A DNA stretch of 64,000 bases from Paraburkholderia sp. BL10I2N1 (GCF_004361815.1 NZ_SNWA01000001.1:868001-932000); one strand, 5' to 3'. Counted from the stretch's first letter, positions 21,376-31,281 are shown. Numbers and translations: made by a program. Notes: a model not told the origin generated them from the sequence alone.

Positions 21376-21387
21376 GTTACCCGTACT
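21376..21387. promoter_or_regulatory. Possible LacI-family (GntR-like) operator upstream of gntT
   Basis: GTTACCCGTACT matches 9 of 12 positions of the E. coli GntR core GTTACCGGTAAC and lies about 125 bases upstream of gntT. Weak, given only one degenerate copy and no regulator gene in the window. Confidence 0.25.
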
Positions 21388-21430
21388 GGACTTTAGTAGA
21401 TGACTCGCGTGACAGGTTGTCCAGGAACGC

Positions 21431-21482
21431 AAAAAAGAAGCCTCGCCGAGGCCGCCATGAAGGCCGGTTCAGCGAGGCTTCT
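21431..21482 (-). terminator. Terminator-like hairpin upstream of gntT
   Basis: Stem GAAGCCTCGC/GCGAGGCTTC (21437-21446 with 21472-21481) with a structured 25-base loop; the six As at 21431-21436 become a U-tract on the minus strand. The only thing upstream on that strand is the transposase remnant, so it may shield gntT from read-through. Confidence 0.65.
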
Positions 21483-21547
21483 TCGATGAAACCCATGTCA
21501 AAGCGTGCACTACTGCATGCCCAGGGTGCGGCGCGCCAACCGGTGCG

Positions 21548-21700
21548 CTAGTGTAGCGTTGCATTCTGTCTGGAACTCAAGCGACTGTTCGCGCGAATGA
21601 CCTTTGCAGGAGGTCGCGAGCGGTCCTGGTCCAGACGAATGCCTTGGGATGGGTATTGTGGTGAGCGATGTATTCGTCGATTCCCTTGACCCGATTCATC
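21548..21700 (-). pseudogene. IS630-family transposase, C-terminal remnant with frameshift
   Basis: Minus-strand translation gives [20 protein letters not shown], then ARDLLQ, and, one frame over, [11 protein letters not shown] ending RQNATLH and a TAG stop at 21548. Together these read as the last ~50 residues of an IS630-type DDE transposase (the HHN..PK.FVWT..A motif is diagnostic). A single-base deletion at the CAAAGG junction breaks the frame, and the rest of the gene and any terminal repeats are gone. It is a decayed insertion. Confidence 0.75.
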
Positions 21701-21822
21701 TCGCCCCCCAACTGGCCATCGACTCACCCCCCCAGCACTCCCTGCCGATGTCGACGTTGATTGAGCACCGCTCAATAAATCGTCAGACAAAAAAATCAAA
21801 TTCCCCACAAACCTTTGGGTCA

Positions 21823-21851
21823 CTCAAGAAACCTTATCGTCGGGTCGTTAT
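21823..21851 (+). promoter_or_regulatory. Possible sigma28 (FliA) promoter of the chemoreceptor gene
   Basis: CTCAAG (21823-21828), 15 bases, GTCGTTAT (21844-21851). Compared with CTAAAG-N15-GCCGATAA it matches 5/6 and 5/8 with exact spacing. Motility-class control of a chemoreceptor is expected, but the match is partial. Confidence 0.3.
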
Positions 21852-21963
21852 ATCACCTAGATGGCATACAGTGCCACGGTCGGCCGAGGTCGTCAGTTCT
21901 GAGAGAAAAAGCCAGGCGTTACCTTTCATTTTGTTTCACTCAGGGCGACCGGAGACGAATAGT

Positions 21964-23697
21964 ATGAAGATCAAGCAGATGTCCGTTAGGGCAAAGCTGT
22001 ACGGCACATTTGCCAGCCTCACCATGGTTGTTCTGGTGGTGTCCGGACTGTCGTTGAATGCGTTGAACAGCGCTAATGCCCATTTTTCCAGCTTCGTTTC
22101 CGGAATCAATGCGCGCGCGCAGCTATCCCAGACCGTTCGCACGGCCGTAGACCGGCGTGCCATTGCGGCACGCAACATGGCGCTGGTGACGAAGCCGGAG
22201 GACTTCGCCGTCGAAAAGGCCGCCGAGGCCCAGGCGCAGCAGGACGTGGACGCACGGCTTGCGAAACTGAACGCGATGATGGCGAGCGCTGTAGATGTCA
22301 CCGATCAGGCCCGCAACCTCCTGCAGGAGATCAACCGGATCGAGGGCTTGTATGGTCCTGTCGCGCGGGCGATCGTGGAACTCGCCGTTGCCGGCAAACG
22401 CGAAGAGGCCGTCGCAAAGCTCAATAACGATTGCAGGCCGTTGCTGGTGGCGCTGATCAGAGCCACGAACGACTACCAGAGCTACACGCGGGATCGTGCC
22501 GATCTGCTGGTCCGGCAGTCATACGAACACTACGAGATGCAGCGCAATCTGCTACTTGGAATCTGTCTGGCGGCAATTGTGCTGTCTGCTCTGGCCAGCA
22601 CTCTGATAACGCGCGGCATTCTGGGCGCGCTCGGCGCGGAGCCTGCTGACCTTGGCCGGGTGGCGCAGCGCGTCGCCGGCGGCGATCTGAGCAGCGTACC
22701 AGGGGCAACTTCGGCGCCCTCAGGCAGCGTGCTTGCTTCGATGGCACAGATGCAGCAAAGCCTCGTGGAACTGATTGGCCGGGTTCACAAAGCAGCCGAC
22801 AGCATTGCCACCGGTTCGAGCCAGATTGCGTCGGGTAATGTCGACCTGTCTTCCCGCACAGAAGAGCAGGCGTCGTCACTTCAGGAAACGGCCTCCAGCA
22901 TGGAGGAATTGACGTCGACCGTGAAGCAGAACGCGGAGAACGCTCAGCAGGCCAGGGCGTTGTCGGCCAACGCGTCGGACGTGGCCATGAAAGGCAATCA
23001 GGTGGTCGGCCAGGTGGTCGAAACGATGGGCCAGATCAGCGCAAGCTCGAGCCGTATCGCAGAGATTACGGGGATCATCGAAGGTATTGCGTTCCAGACC
23101 AACATCCTTGCACTGAATGCGGCCGTGGAAGCCGCCCGCGCAGGCGAGGAAGGCCGTGGGTTCGCCGTGGTCGCCAGCGAAGTGCGCAATCTTGCGCAAC
23201 GTTCGTCCAGCGCGGCGAAGGAAATCAAGGAACTGATCGCCCAATCGGTGAACCAGATCCAGGCTGGCTCTTCACTGGCGACCGAGGCGGGTGCGACGAT
23301 GTCGGAAGTGACCCAGGCGGTCGCGCGCGTGACCGACATTATGGGCGAGATCGCGGCGGCGTCGACCGAACAGAGCCGCGGCATAGAGCAGGTCAATCAG
23401 GCGATCACGCAGATGGACACCGTGACCCAGCAGAACGCGGCGCTCGTCGAAGAGGCGACCGCGGCATCGAAGTCGCTCGAAGATCAGGGGCGGCACCTGA
23501 CCGAAGCGGTTGCGCTGTTCCGGCTCGACCAGGCCAACCCGCTGCACCGGCGCGATACAGCTTCGGTCGCCACGCCAGCTGAAAATGGCACGCGTGCCGG
23601 CAATCATGCAGGTACGCGCGCCCCGTCGATGCGGGCGCCGAAAGCAGCACACGCTCCGTTGAGTGCCACCGGCAGCGATGGCTGGGATACGTTCTAA
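21964..23697 (+). CDS. Methyl-accepting chemotaxis protein
   Basis: A 577-residue chemoreceptor. TM1 at about residues 12-34, a periplasmic four-helix-bundle (Tar-like) sensor to about 185, TM2 about 186-208, HAMP, then the signalling domain with the hairpin tip [20 protein letters not shown] and [19 protein letters not shown]. The tail ends GWDTF, a match to the C-terminal pentapeptide (NWETF in E. coli Tar/Tsr) that tethers CheR and CheB. ATG 21964 was chosen for its GGAG site; the ORF's upstream extension is non-coding in character. Ligand unknown; it sits between gluconate and Entner-Doudoroff genes. Confidence 0.93.
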   Translation: MKIKQMSVRAKLYGTFASLTMVVLVVSGLSLNALNSANAHFSSFVSGINARAQLSQTVRTAVDRRAIAARNMALVTKPEDFAVEKAAEAQAQQDVDARLAKLNAMMASAVDVTDQARNLLQEINRIEGLYGPVARAIVELAVAGKREEAVAKLNNDCRPLLVALIRATNDYQSYTRDRADLLVRQSYEHYEMQRNLLLGICLAAIVLSALASTLITRGILGALGAEPADLGRVAQRVAGGDLSSVPGATSAPSGSVLASMAQMQQSLVELIGRVHKAADSIATGSSQIASGNVDLSSRTEEQASSLQETASSMEELTSTVKQNAENAQQARALSANASDVAMKGNQVVGQVVETMGQISASSSRIAEITGIIEGIAFQTNILALNAAVEAARAGEEGRGFAVVASEVRNLAQRSSSAAKEIKELIAQSVNQIQAGSSLATEAGATMSEVTQAVARVTDIMGEIAAASTEQSRGIEQVNQAITQMDTVTQQNAALVEEATAASKSLEDQGRHLTEAVALFRLDQANPLHRRDTASVATPAENGTRAGNHAGTRAPSMRAPKAAHAPLSATGSDGWDTF

Positions 23698-23892
23698 ATA
23701 TGATTCAAATTCAGGGCCCGCAGGGAGCGCTGTTTGACCGGGCCAAACGCCCCGAAGGAAGTCCCCTTGAGGGACAGGCGCCGCCCAACGCTGCACTGCG
23801 GGCGGAAAGGCACGTTCGCAAGCCCGTTATTAGCGGGCACAGGCTCTGGATGACGCAAAAGCCTGCGCAAAAGCGGCGCGCGACGCGCTGGA

Positions 23893-24534
23893 TCAATGTG
23901 CCGGCGCTGCCAGCTGGCTGGCCGCACGGGCGAGGCGCGTGACTTCGTCCCAGTTCTGCGTGGTGAGCGCTGCCTTCGGCGTGAGCCATGAACCGCCGAC
24001 GCACACCACGTTCGGCAACGCGAGGAAATTCGGCGCCGATTCGGCGGTGATGCCGCCCGTCGGGCAGAACTTCAGCGTCGGAAACGGGCCGCTGAACGCC
24101 TGCAGCATCGGCACGCCGCCGGCCTGCTGCGCCGGGAAAAACTTGACGATCTCGTAGCCGAGTTCCAGCGCGACAATGATGTCGGTCGGCGTCATCACGC
24201 CGGGCAAGAGCGGCAGGCCCGCGTCCTGCGCGGCCTGGTGCATTGCCTTCGTCAGGCCCGGCGACACGCCGAACGTGGCGCCGGCCTTCTTCGCCAGCGC
24301 GCACTGCTCCGGCTTCGTGATCGTGCCGACGCCCACGACGATATCTTCCGCCAGTTGGCTCGCACGTTCGATCGCCTTCAGGCCCGCTTCGGTGCGCAGC
24401 GTGATTTCGAGCACCTTGACGCCGCCCGCATGCAGCGCACGCGACACGTTTTCGCCCTGCTCGACCGAATCGAACGCCAGCACCGGAATGACCGGGCCGA
24501 GGCGCACGATTTCGCTTACTGACCTTGCTGTCAT
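23893..24534 (-). CDS. eda: 2-keto-3-deoxy-6-phosphogluconate aldolase
   Basis: Cleaves KDPG to pyruvate and glyceraldehyde-3-phosphate, the last Entner-Doudoroff step. The 213-residue class I aldolase has the catalytic glutamate in VLEITLRT, the Schiff-base lysine in IVKFFPAQ, and the phosphate-binding FCPTGGIT and CVGGSWL. It starts two bases after the edd stop, so edd-eda is one operon. Confidence 0.97.
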   Translation of the reverse strand: MTARSVSEIVRLGPVIPVLAFDSVEQGENVSRALHAGGVKVLEITLRTEAGLKAIERASQLAEDIVVGVGTITKPEQCALAKKAGATFGVSPGLTKAMHQAAQDAGLPLLPGVMTPTDIIVALELGYEIVKFFPAQQAGGVPMLQAFSGPFPTLKFCPTGGITAESAPNFLALPNVVCVGGSWLTPKAALTTQNWDEVTRLARAASQLAAPAH

Positions 24535-24536
24535 GT

Positions 24537-26408
24537 TCAGACTCCCTGTTTCTGCAACTCGTGGCTGGTGTGAGTCTCGCCCACCATCCGGCCGAATACC
24601 GATGCGCCCTGCTCCGCAGGTGCTGCTGCCGCACGGAAGACGCCGAATAGCTCGCGGCCGAAGCCAAATTCATTTTCCGCCTGATGCGCGGGTTGCGCGA
24701 CCGTGCGCGCCGCCCACCCGGCTGCGTCGATCTCGATATCGAGCACGCCGGCTTCCGCATCGATCACGATCATGTCGCCCGTCTGCACCTTGCCGATCGG
24801 TCCCTGCAACAGGGCTTCCGGCGAGATATGGATGACTGCCGGCACCTTGCCTGAAGCCCCCGACATACGTCCATCGGTAACCAGCGCAACGTGGAAACCC
24901 TGATCCTGCAACACGCCGAGGAGCGGCGTCAAACGATGCAGTTCAGGCATGCCGTTTGCGCGTGCACCCTGAAAGCGTACAACGGCAACGAAATCGCGCT
25001 TCAGCTCGCCGTTATCGAATGCTTTCTGCACGGCTTCCTGCGAGTCGAATACGATCGCTGGCGCCTTCACCTTGCGATGCTGCGCCGCAACCGCCGAAAT
25101 CTTGATGACCCCGCGGCCGAGCTTGCCCTGCATCAGACGAAGGCCGCCATCGGGCTGGAACGGTTCCTTGATGCCGCGCAGCACGGCAGTGTCGTGGCTG
25201 TTCGCAACGCCCGGCACCCACGTGAGCTTGCCGTCGATCAGCTTCGGCTCTTCGGTGTAATGCGAGAGGCCCTTGCCGGCAACCGTATTCACGTCTTCGT
25301 GCAGCAGGCCGCCTTCGAGCATATTGCGGATCAGGAACGCCATGCCGCCGGCCGCGTGATAGTGATTCACGTCGGCCTTGCCGTTCGGATAGATTTTCGC
25401 CAGGAGCGGCACGGCTTGAGACAGCGTGTCGAAGTCGTCCCAGTCGATCACGATGCCGGCCGCGCGGGCGATCGCAACCAGATGCAGCGTATGGTTCGTC
25501 GAGCCGCCGGTCGCGAGCAGCGCGGCGATGCCGTTGACGATGGCTTTCTCGTCGATCACGTGGCCGATCGGCATGTAGTTGCCGCGCTCCGCCGTCAGAT
25601 CGAGCACGCGGCGCGCCGCCTGTGCCGTCAGCGCATCGCGCAGCGGCGTATGCGGATGCACGAATGCCGAGCCAGGCAGATGCAGGCCCATCACTTCCAT
25701 CAGCATCTGGTTACTGTTTGCCGTGCCGTAGAACGTGCAGGTGCCGTGGCCGTGATACGCGGCAGCTTCGGCTTCGAGCAGCTCGTTGCGCTCGCACTGG
25801 CCGATTGCGAAGCGCTGGCGGATCTTCGCCTTGTCGTCATTCGACAGGCCGCTCGTCATCGGGCCGGCGGGCACGAAGATCGTCGGCAAATGGCCGAACT
25901 GCAGCGCGCCGATCAGCAGGCCCGGCACGATCTTGTCACACACGCCCAGACACAGCGCCGCGTCGAACATGTTGTGCGTGAGCGCCACTGCCGTGCTCAT
26001 CGCGATCACTTCGCGTGAAAACAGCGACAGCTCCATACCCGGGTTGCCTTGCGTCACGCCATCGCACATGGCCGGCACGCCGCCGGCGAATTGCGCGACG
26101 CCGCCGTTCTCGCGCGCAGCGGCCTTGATGATGTCCGGGAAGTTCTTGTACGGCGCGTGAGCCGAGAGCATTTCGTTGTACGACGACACGATGCCGATGT
26201 TCGGTTCGCGGATCGTCTTGATTGCCAGCTTCTCCTTGCCTTCGAGCCCGGCGAAGCCATGGGCGAGGTTCGCGCACGACAGCGCGCCGCGCGCGGGAAA
26301 CCGGCCCTGCGCACGGTCGATGTGCGCCAGATAGGCCGCGCGGGTGGGCTTGCTGCGTTCGATCACGCGCTGCGTGACCTTGATGAGTTGCGGATGCGGG
26401 GAAACCAT
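24537..26408 (-). CDS. edd: 6-phosphogluconate dehydratase
   Basis: Dehydrates 6-phosphogluconate to KDPG. The 623-residue IlvD/Edd-family protein shows the Fe-S ligand cysteines in [15 protein letters not shown] and [13 protein letters not shown], and the [13 protein letters not shown] block near the C-terminus. ATG 26408 has a GGAG site; the ORF is open further upstream to 26540, across the HexR operator, which rules out the longer form. HexR-controlled promoter at 26497-26525. Confidence 0.97.
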   Translation of the reverse strand: MVSPHPQLIKVTQRVIERSKPTRAAYLAHIDRAQGRFPARGALSCANLAHGFAGLEGKEKLAIKTIREPNIGIVSSYNEMLSAHAPYKNFPDIIKAAARENGGVAQFAGGVPAMCDGVTQGNPGMELSLFSREVIAMSTAVALTHNMFDAALCLGVCDKIVPGLLIGALQFGHLPTIFVPAGPMTSGLSNDDKAKIRQRFAIGQCERNELLEAEAAAYHGHGTCTFYGTANSNQMLMEVMGLHLPGSAFVHPHTPLRDALTAQAARRVLDLTAERGNYMPIGHVIDEKAIVNGIAALLATGGSTNHTLHLVAIARAAGIVIDWDDFDTLSQAVPLLAKIYPNGKADVNHYHAAGGMAFLIRNMLEGGLLHEDVNTVAGKGLSHYTEEPKLIDGKLTWVPGVANSHDTAVLRGIKEPFQPDGGLRLMQGKLGRGVIKISAVAAQHRKVKAPAIVFDSQEAVQKAFDNGELKRDFVAVVRFQGARANGMPELHRLTPLLGVLQDQGFHVALVTDGRMSGASGKVPAVIHISPEALLQGPIGKVQTGDMIVIDAEAGVLDIEIDAAGWAARTVAQPAHQAENEFGFGRELFGVFRAAAAPAEQGASVFGRMVGETHTSHELQKQGV

Positions 26409-26496
26409 CGAAGCTCCTTCGTCGCTGGTAGGGCGAGCACGGGCGCGGCGCCAGATTTGATAAACGCGGGGGACGGCCTTGGCAGCCGACATCAGC

Positions 26497-26525
26497 ATAT
26501 TAGTAGAAAAACTACACAGCCGCAA
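26497..26525 (-). promoter_or_regulatory. Predicted edd promoter with embedded HexR operator
   Basis: Minus strand TTGCGG (26520-26525), 17-base spacer, TAATAT (26497-26502). The spacer holds TGTAGTTTTTCTACT (26516 to 26502), 13 of 15 matches to the HexR consensus TGTARTWWWAYTACA, so bound HexR would occlude RNA polymerase. Confidence 0.75.
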
Positions 26526-26634
26526 TGCCCAGAGATCCACCTACTCATCCTGCCAGAATCTGGCTCATAACGCCTCTACGCGGGCTTTCTGCCCGTAAAC
26601 ACAAAAACCCAGGGAATATACCTACCTCGATAAA

Positions 26635-26649
26635 TGTAGTTTTTGTACA
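26635..26649 (+). promoter_or_regulatory. HexR operator at the hexR promoter
   Basis: TGTAGTTTTTGTACA matches the HexR consensus at 13 of 15 positions. It overlaps the -35 box of the promoter TTGTAC (26643-26648), 17 bases, TATAGT (26666-26671), suggesting autorepression. Confidence 0.75.
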
Positions 26650-26671
26650 TGTCTGTACGATCGGATATAGT
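26643..26671 (+). promoter_or_regulatory. Predicted hexR promoter
   Basis: TTGTAC, 17-base spacer, TATAGT, with the start of transcription expected about 25 bases before the hexR ATG. Confidence 0.65.
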
Positions 26672-26704
26672 CCACGCATTCTTCAGCATAGTGCGAGTTT
26701 TCCG

Positions 26705-27595
26705 ATGATGCTGTCCCAAGTGGAATCCATGCGCGACCAGCTGCGCCCTTCCGAGCGCAAGCTGGCCGATTACGTGATCGAGGCGCCGCGCGAGGTGCTC
26801 GATCTGTCAATGACCGAAGTGGCGGCACGCGCAGGCGTGAGCCAGCCGACGATCGCGCGCTTCTGTCACGCGCTCGGCTTTTCAGGCTTCCGGGAGTTCA
26901 AGATCCGGCTCGCCCAGGGCATTGCAGCCGAAGTGCCGGCCGTGTATCGCGACGTGCGCCCCGACGAACCCACGCCCGGCGTGGCGGCAAAAGTACTCGA
27001 CCGGACGATCGGCGCGCTGATTCAGGTACGCAATAACCTGTCCTCGGACAGCGTCGCGGCAGCGATTGCGTTGCTGGCCGAGGCACGTCGCATCGAGTTC
27101 TACGGCGCGGGAGGTTCCGGCGTCGCGGCGCTCGACGTGCAACACAAATTTTTCCGCCTCGGGATGCCGAGCGTTGCCTATTCGGACCCGCATACGTTCC
27201 TGATGTCGGCCGCGCTACTGGGCAAGGGCGACGTCGTAGTCGCGATTTCGAACACCGGGCGCACTCGCGATATCGTCGAGGCGGCGAAGTCAGCGCTCGC
27301 GGCGGGCGCACAGGTGATCGCGATCACGCACGGCAATTCGCCGCTCGCGCGCGTCGCCACCGTCGGGCTCTTTGCGAACGTGGATGAGGACACCGATATC
27401 TTTTCGCCGATGACGTCGCGCGTATCGCATCTCGCGATCGGCGACATTCTGGCGGTGGGCGTAGCGCTCAAGCTGGGGCCGAACCTCGTCGGCAAGCTGG
27501 CGCAGGCGAAGGACGTGCTGCGGCGCCGGCGGATCGAAGACGCGCCCGCGGGTGCGGGTGCGGAGAAAAAGGGAACGGGCGCGTTGAAGCGTTGA
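26705..27595 (+). CDS. hexR: HexR, RpiR-family regulator of Entner-Doudoroff genes
   Basis: A 296-residue regulator: N-terminal HTH_6 domain (MTEVAARAGVSQPTIARFCHALG) and a C-terminal SIS sugar-phosphate domain (FYGAGGSGVAALDVQHKF, ISNTGRTRDI). HexR represses edd, zwf and related genes and is released by KDPG in Pseudomonas and Shewanella. Divergent from edd with two HexR-like operators between them. ATG ATG occurs at 26705/26708; I used the first. The C-terminal 20 residues are low complexity. Confidence 0.93.
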   Translation: MMLSQVESMRDQLRPSERKLADYVIEAPREVLDLSMTEVAARAGVSQPTIARFCHALGFSGFREFKIRLAQGIAAEVPAVYRDVRPDEPTPGVAAKVLDRTIGALIQVRNNLSSDSVAAAIALLAEARRIEFYGAGGSGVAALDVQHKFFRLGMPSVAYSDPHTFLMSAALLGKGDVVVAISNTGRTRDIVEAAKSALAAGAQVIAITHGNSPLARVATVGLFANVDEDTDIFSPMTSRVSHLAIGDILAVGVALKLGPNLVGKLAQAKDVLRRRRIEDAPAGAGAEKKGTGALKR

Positions 27596-28012
27596 TCAGA
27601 ACGGCTTGATCACCACGAGCGCGACCGCGGCCAGCATGCCGAGCACCGGCAGTTCGTTGAACATCCGGTACCACTTGTCCGAGCGTTTGTTCTGACCACG
27701 CTCGAAGGTCTTGAGCAGCTTGCCGCAGTAAGCGTGATACACGATGAGCAGCAGCACCACGCCGACCTTCGCGTGAATCCAGCCCTGGCCCTGGCCGATG
27801 CCGACTCCGAGCCACAGCCAGAGCCCGCATGCGAGCGCCGGCACGGCGATGAAGGTCATGAAGCGAAACAGCTTGCGCGCCATGATAAGCAGCCTGCTCA
27901 CTGCGGCAGGCTCCGTTTCCATCGCCAGATTGACGAAGATGCGCGGCAGATAAAACAGTCCGGCAAACCAGGCAGCAATCAGAACAATGTGTAACGTCTT
28001 CACCCAGAGCAT
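27596..28012 (-). CDS. hemJ: HemJ-like protoporphyrinogen oxidase (UPF0093/CopD family)
   Basis: A 138-residue inner-membrane protein with four predicted spans. Family markers: His8 in LWVKTLHIVLIAAWFAGLFYLP-type N-terminus (heme ligand in HemJ) and the conserved lysine in WIHAKVGVVLLL. HemJ oxidises protoporphyrinogen IX in bacteria lacking HemG/HemY. It ends one base after the convergent hexR stop, and follows proA on the minus strand. Confidence 0.85.
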   Translation of the reverse strand: MLWVKTLHIVLIAAWFAGLFYLPRIFVNLAMETEPAAVSRLLIMARKLFRFMTFIAVPALACGLWLWLGVGIGQGQGWIHAKVGVVLLLIVYHAYCGKLLKTFERGQNKRSDKWYRMFNELPVLGMLAAVALVVIKPF

Positions 28013-28064
28013 CGGCGGTCCTCGTGCGAATTGTTGATGTTGTTGTTAGCGTGACGCTTCGCGC

Positions 28065-29336
28065 TTATTGACGGCCTTCCCCGTGTCCGAGCACGACGTA
28101 CTTCATCGACGTCAGTCCTTCCAGACCGACCGGCCCGCGCGCGTGCAGCTTGTCGTTCGAAATGCCGATTTCCGCGCCGAGGCCGAATTCGAAGCCGTCG
28201 GCGAAACGCGTCGACGCGTTGACCATCACGCTCGCCGAATCGACTTCGCGCAGGAAGCGCATGGCGCGGTCGTGGTCTTCGGTGACGATCGCGTCCGTGT
28301 GCGCGGAACCGTAGGTGTTGATGTGCTCGATCGCCATGTCGATGCCGTCCACCACCTTGATCGCCAGCACCGGCGCGAGATATTCGGTGCGCCAGTCTTC
28401 TTCGGTCGCATCGACGAGCGGGCCGACGCCTGCCGCTTCGAGCACCGCGCGCGCCGCGGGATCGACGCGCAATTCGACTTCCTTGCCGCGATACAGCTTG
28501 CCGAGCGGCGGCAGCACTGCATGCGCGACGCCGCGCGCGACGAGCAGCGTTTCCATCGTGTTGCAGGTACCGTACCGATGCGTCTTCGCGTTGTCGCAGA
28601 CGGTGAGCGCCTTCGTCACATCCGCGCGGTCGTCGACATACACATGGCAGATGCCGTCGAGATGCTTGATCATCGGCACGCGTGCATCTTCCATCAGGCG
28701 CGCGATCAGGCTCTTGCCGCCGCGCGGCACGATCACGTCGACGAATTCGGTCATCGTGATCAGCACGCCAACCGCCGCGCGATCGGGCGTCTCGACGACC
28801 TGAACGGCGTCCTGCGGCAAACCGGCGGCTTCCAGCCCTTCGCCGATCAGCTTCGAGAGTGCCGTATTGCATTCGAGTGCTTCCGAGCCGCCGCGCAGGA
28901 TCGTCGCGTTGCCGGACTTCAGGCACAACGCGGCCGCATCGATCGTCACATTCGGACGCGATTCGTAGATGATGCCGATCACGCCCAGCGGCACGCGCAT
29001 CTGCCCGACCTGGATGCCGCTCGGGCGGTACTTCAGGTTGCTGATCTCACCGATCGGATCCGGCAGCGCCGCGACCTGTCGCAAGCCTTCGACCATCGTC
29101 GTCAACGCCTTGTCGGACAGCGTCAAACGGTCGATAAAGGCCGCGTCTAGGCCTTTATCGCGCGCCCGTGCGACGTCGCGCGCGTTCGCTTCCTTGAGCG
29201 TCGCCGCGTCGCGTTCGATCGCGCGCGCAACCGCTTCGAGCGCGGCGTTCTTCGCAGCCGTCGAGGCTCGCGCCATCGCGCGCGATGCGTGACGCGCGCG
29301 GCGGCCGAGGTCGGTCATGTACTGGTCGATATCCAT
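28065..29336 (-). CDS. proA: Gamma-glutamyl phosphate reductase
   Basis: NADPH-dependent reductase of proline synthesis, making glutamate-5-semialdehyde. The 423-residue ALDH-fold protein shows the catalytic cysteine in [13 protein letters not shown], the nucleotide region [17 protein letters not shown], and the C-terminal [25 protein letters not shown] signature. proB is not next to it. Cytoplasmic. Confidence 0.97.
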   Translation of the reverse strand: MDIDQYMTDLGRRARHASRAMARASTAAKNAALEAVARAIERDAATLKEANARDVARARDKGLDAAFIDRLTLSDKALTTMVEGLRQVAALPDPIGEISNLKYRPSGIQVGQMRVPLGVIGIIYESRPNVTIDAAALCLKSGNATILRGGSEALECNTALSKLIGEGLEAAGLPQDAVQVVETPDRAAVGVLITMTEFVDVIVPRGGKSLIARLMEDARVPMIKHLDGICHVYVDDRADVTKALTVCDNAKTHRYGTCNTMETLLVARGVAHAVLPPLGKLYRGKEVELRVDPAARAVLEAAGVGPLVDATEEDWRTEYLAPVLAIKVVDGIDMAIEHINTYGSAHTDAIVTEDHDRAMRFLREVDSASVMVNASTRFADGFEFGLGAEIGISNDKLHARGPVGLEGLTSMKYVVLGHGEGRQ

Positions 29337-29588
29337 CTTGATTCTCGTGATGTCGCGCCTGATTCACGCTCGGCGGACAGGCAGGATTAGCGGAAGTAAG
29401 CGTCGATTGTAAGTCGGGTGCGGCGGCTTTGCTTGTCTGGGGCCTTGTCGCGCCGGCTCTGATTCATTGCGAGTGGGGGGACGCGTCAATACGACGGTCT
29501 TTCTGGCACCGGCCAACATGCTGCAAAGCCTTCTTGCGCAAAAAGCTTCGCCGCTTCAGCAGCTACGCCGGCATGCGCCGTGGACACT

Positions 29589-30689
29589 TCAGGCTGGCCG
29601 CCGTGATGGCCTCGCGGACGCTACAGTTGCGGACTTCGCTGGCGAGGCGACGGTCATAGCCAGCTCGAAAAGTCCGCTCCATGGATCGGGCGGCGGATCA
29701 TGTCGATGGTTGCCTGGCGTCCCGCCGGACAAGCCCTTCACCTGACGATCGAGCCGCGCGGCGAGCGCCAGCCCCTTTTCGAGCGCAGCCTCGGTCACGC
29801 GCGAAAGTGCCGGCCCGACGAGGCGCTCGCGCGGCCCCCAGACCCGGTTCTCACGCAGCAGGATCGCGAGCGGCTTGCCCGCTGCGACACCGCGCTTGAT
29901 GCGCAGCAGCGTTCGCACTTCCTCGACCACCGCCCAGAGCACCAGCACCGCGGCTTCGCCTTCGCCGCGCAGACCGTCTAGCATCCGCGAAAGCCGGCCG
30001 ACATCGCCGGCGAGCATCGCTTCGTTCAGCTTGAACACGTCGTAGCGCGCGACGTTCAGCACGGCGTCCTGGATCTGCTCGAAGCTCAATACGCCCTGGG
30101 GATACAGCAACCCCAGTTTCTGGATTTCCTGGTGTGCCGCGAGCAGATTGCCCTCCACGCGCTCGGCGATGAACTGCAATGCGCGCCGCCCTTCTTCGCC
30201 GGCCGCGACACGCTGGCCCTGCAGGGCGAGCCGCTGGCCGACCCAGTTCGGCAACTGCGCACGCTCGACCGGATCGATCTTCAGTGCGACACCGGCGTCG
30301 CCAAGCGCGGTGAACCACGCCGCCTTCTGCGTTGCCGCGTCGAGACGCGGCAACGTGATGAGCGTCAGCACATCGGGATTCGCGGCTGCGGCGAGCGTTT
30401 TCAGAGTGTCCGCGCCTTCCTTGCCTGGCTTGCCCGATGGAATCCGCAATTCGACCAGTTGACGGTCGCCGAACAGCGACATCGACTGGCTTGCGCCAAG
30501 CAGCGAACTCCAGTCGAAACCGCGCTCGACAGTGAACACCGAGCGGTCGGTAAAGCCTGCCGCGCGCGCAGTCGCACGAATGCGGTCGCACGCTTCCTGC
30601 GCGAGCAGATGCTCGTCGCCGTACACGACGTACAGGCCAGCGAGCCCTTTCGCGAGATGCGGTTCGAGCGCGTCAAGTCGCAGTTGCAT
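29589..30689 (-). CDS. holA: DNA polymerase III subunit delta
   Basis: The delta subunit opens the beta clamp within the clamp loader. The 366-residue protein starts MQLRLDALEPHLAKGLAGLYVVYGDE and includes the delta N-terminal fold and the PQGVLSFEQIQDAVLNVARYDVFKL segment of the collar region. The C-terminal 25 residues after FELAMTVA are low complexity and not typical of the family. It follows lptE by 40 bases, the usual leuS-lptE-holA order. Confidence 0.94.
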   Translation of the reverse strand: MQLRLDALEPHLAKGLAGLYVVYGDEHLLAQEACDRIRATARAAGFTDRSVFTVERGFDWSSLLGASQSMSLFGDRQLVELRIPSGKPGKEGADTLKTLAAAANPDVLTLITLPRLDAATQKAAWFTALGDAGVALKIDPVERAQLPNWVGQRLALQGQRVAAGEEGRRALQFIAERVEGNLLAAHQEIQKLGLLYPQGVLSFEQIQDAVLNVARYDVFKLNEAMLAGDVGRLSRMLDGLRGEGEAAVLVLWAVVEEVRTLLRIKRGVAAGKPLAILLRENRVWGPRERLVGPALSRVTEAALEKGLALAARLDRQVKGLSGGTPGNHRHDPPPDPWSGLFELAMTVASPAKSATVASARPSRRPA

Positions 30690-30729
30690 GATTACGGATA
30701 AACGTAGTGAACATGTTGTCGCGCGACGC

Positions 30730-31281
30730 TCACAGCGGCGGCGGCGGCAACGGTGCGCGCGGGGCGACGGCTGGGACCTGTTCGCCCGGCCCCGGATGCA
30801 GCGAGCGCACAACGGCGAGGCGCCGCGTCAGTTGGTCGACCGCATCGTTCTGCATGTCGGCGAACAGCAAGTCCGATTCCGCGGACTTTGCCAGCGTAAA
30901 CTGGTCGTTATACGTCATCGCGCGGTTCAACGAGATCGCGCTGGGAGGAATCAGCAACGTGCCGTCGGCCCCGGTGAGCGTGTAGCTCAGCGAATAGTTC
31001 AACTGGTACTCGGAGACGACACCGAACGAATTCAGCGTCAATGTACTCGTGCCGCGCGACTCGGAGATATGCAGCACCGCGTCCGCGTAGGTTGGCACAT
31101 TGACGATCACCGTATCGCTGCCGCCTTCGATCTGCCGGGTAAGGCGTGCAACAAACGGCGGCGGCGCACCCGCGATGGCGAGACGCTTGAACGCGTAGTC
31201 CTGCTGGCCGCGCAGCTGAAAGCCGCAGGCGGACAACATCATCACGCCGCACGCAAGCGTCAAAAACGTTCTGCGAGTCAC
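30730..31281 (-). CDS. lptE: LPS-assembly lipoprotein LptE
   Basis: Outer-membrane lipoprotein that plugs and supports LptD during lipopolysaccharide insertion. The 183-residue product has a lipobox LSAC with Cys19 as the lipidated residue, then GFQLRG, the LptE (RlpB) hallmark. The tail is proline-rich. Placed between leuS and holA as in most beta- and gamma-proteobacteria. Confidence 0.95.
   Translation of the reverse strand: MTRRTFLTLACGVMMLSACGFQLRGQQDYAFKRLAIAGAPPPFVARLTRQIEGGSDTVIVNVPTYADAVLHISESRGTSTLTLNSFGVVSEYQLNYSLSYTLTGADGTLLIPPSAISLNRAMTYNDQFTLAKSAESDLLFADMQNDAVDQLTRRLAVVRSLHPGPGEQVPAVAPRAPLPPPPL

Noticed and set aside
29337..29588. Gene in the gap between proA and holA
   Set aside because: ORFs here are short, overlap the holA tail antisense and show no recognisable domain; the stretch looks like spacer plus the proA promoter region.
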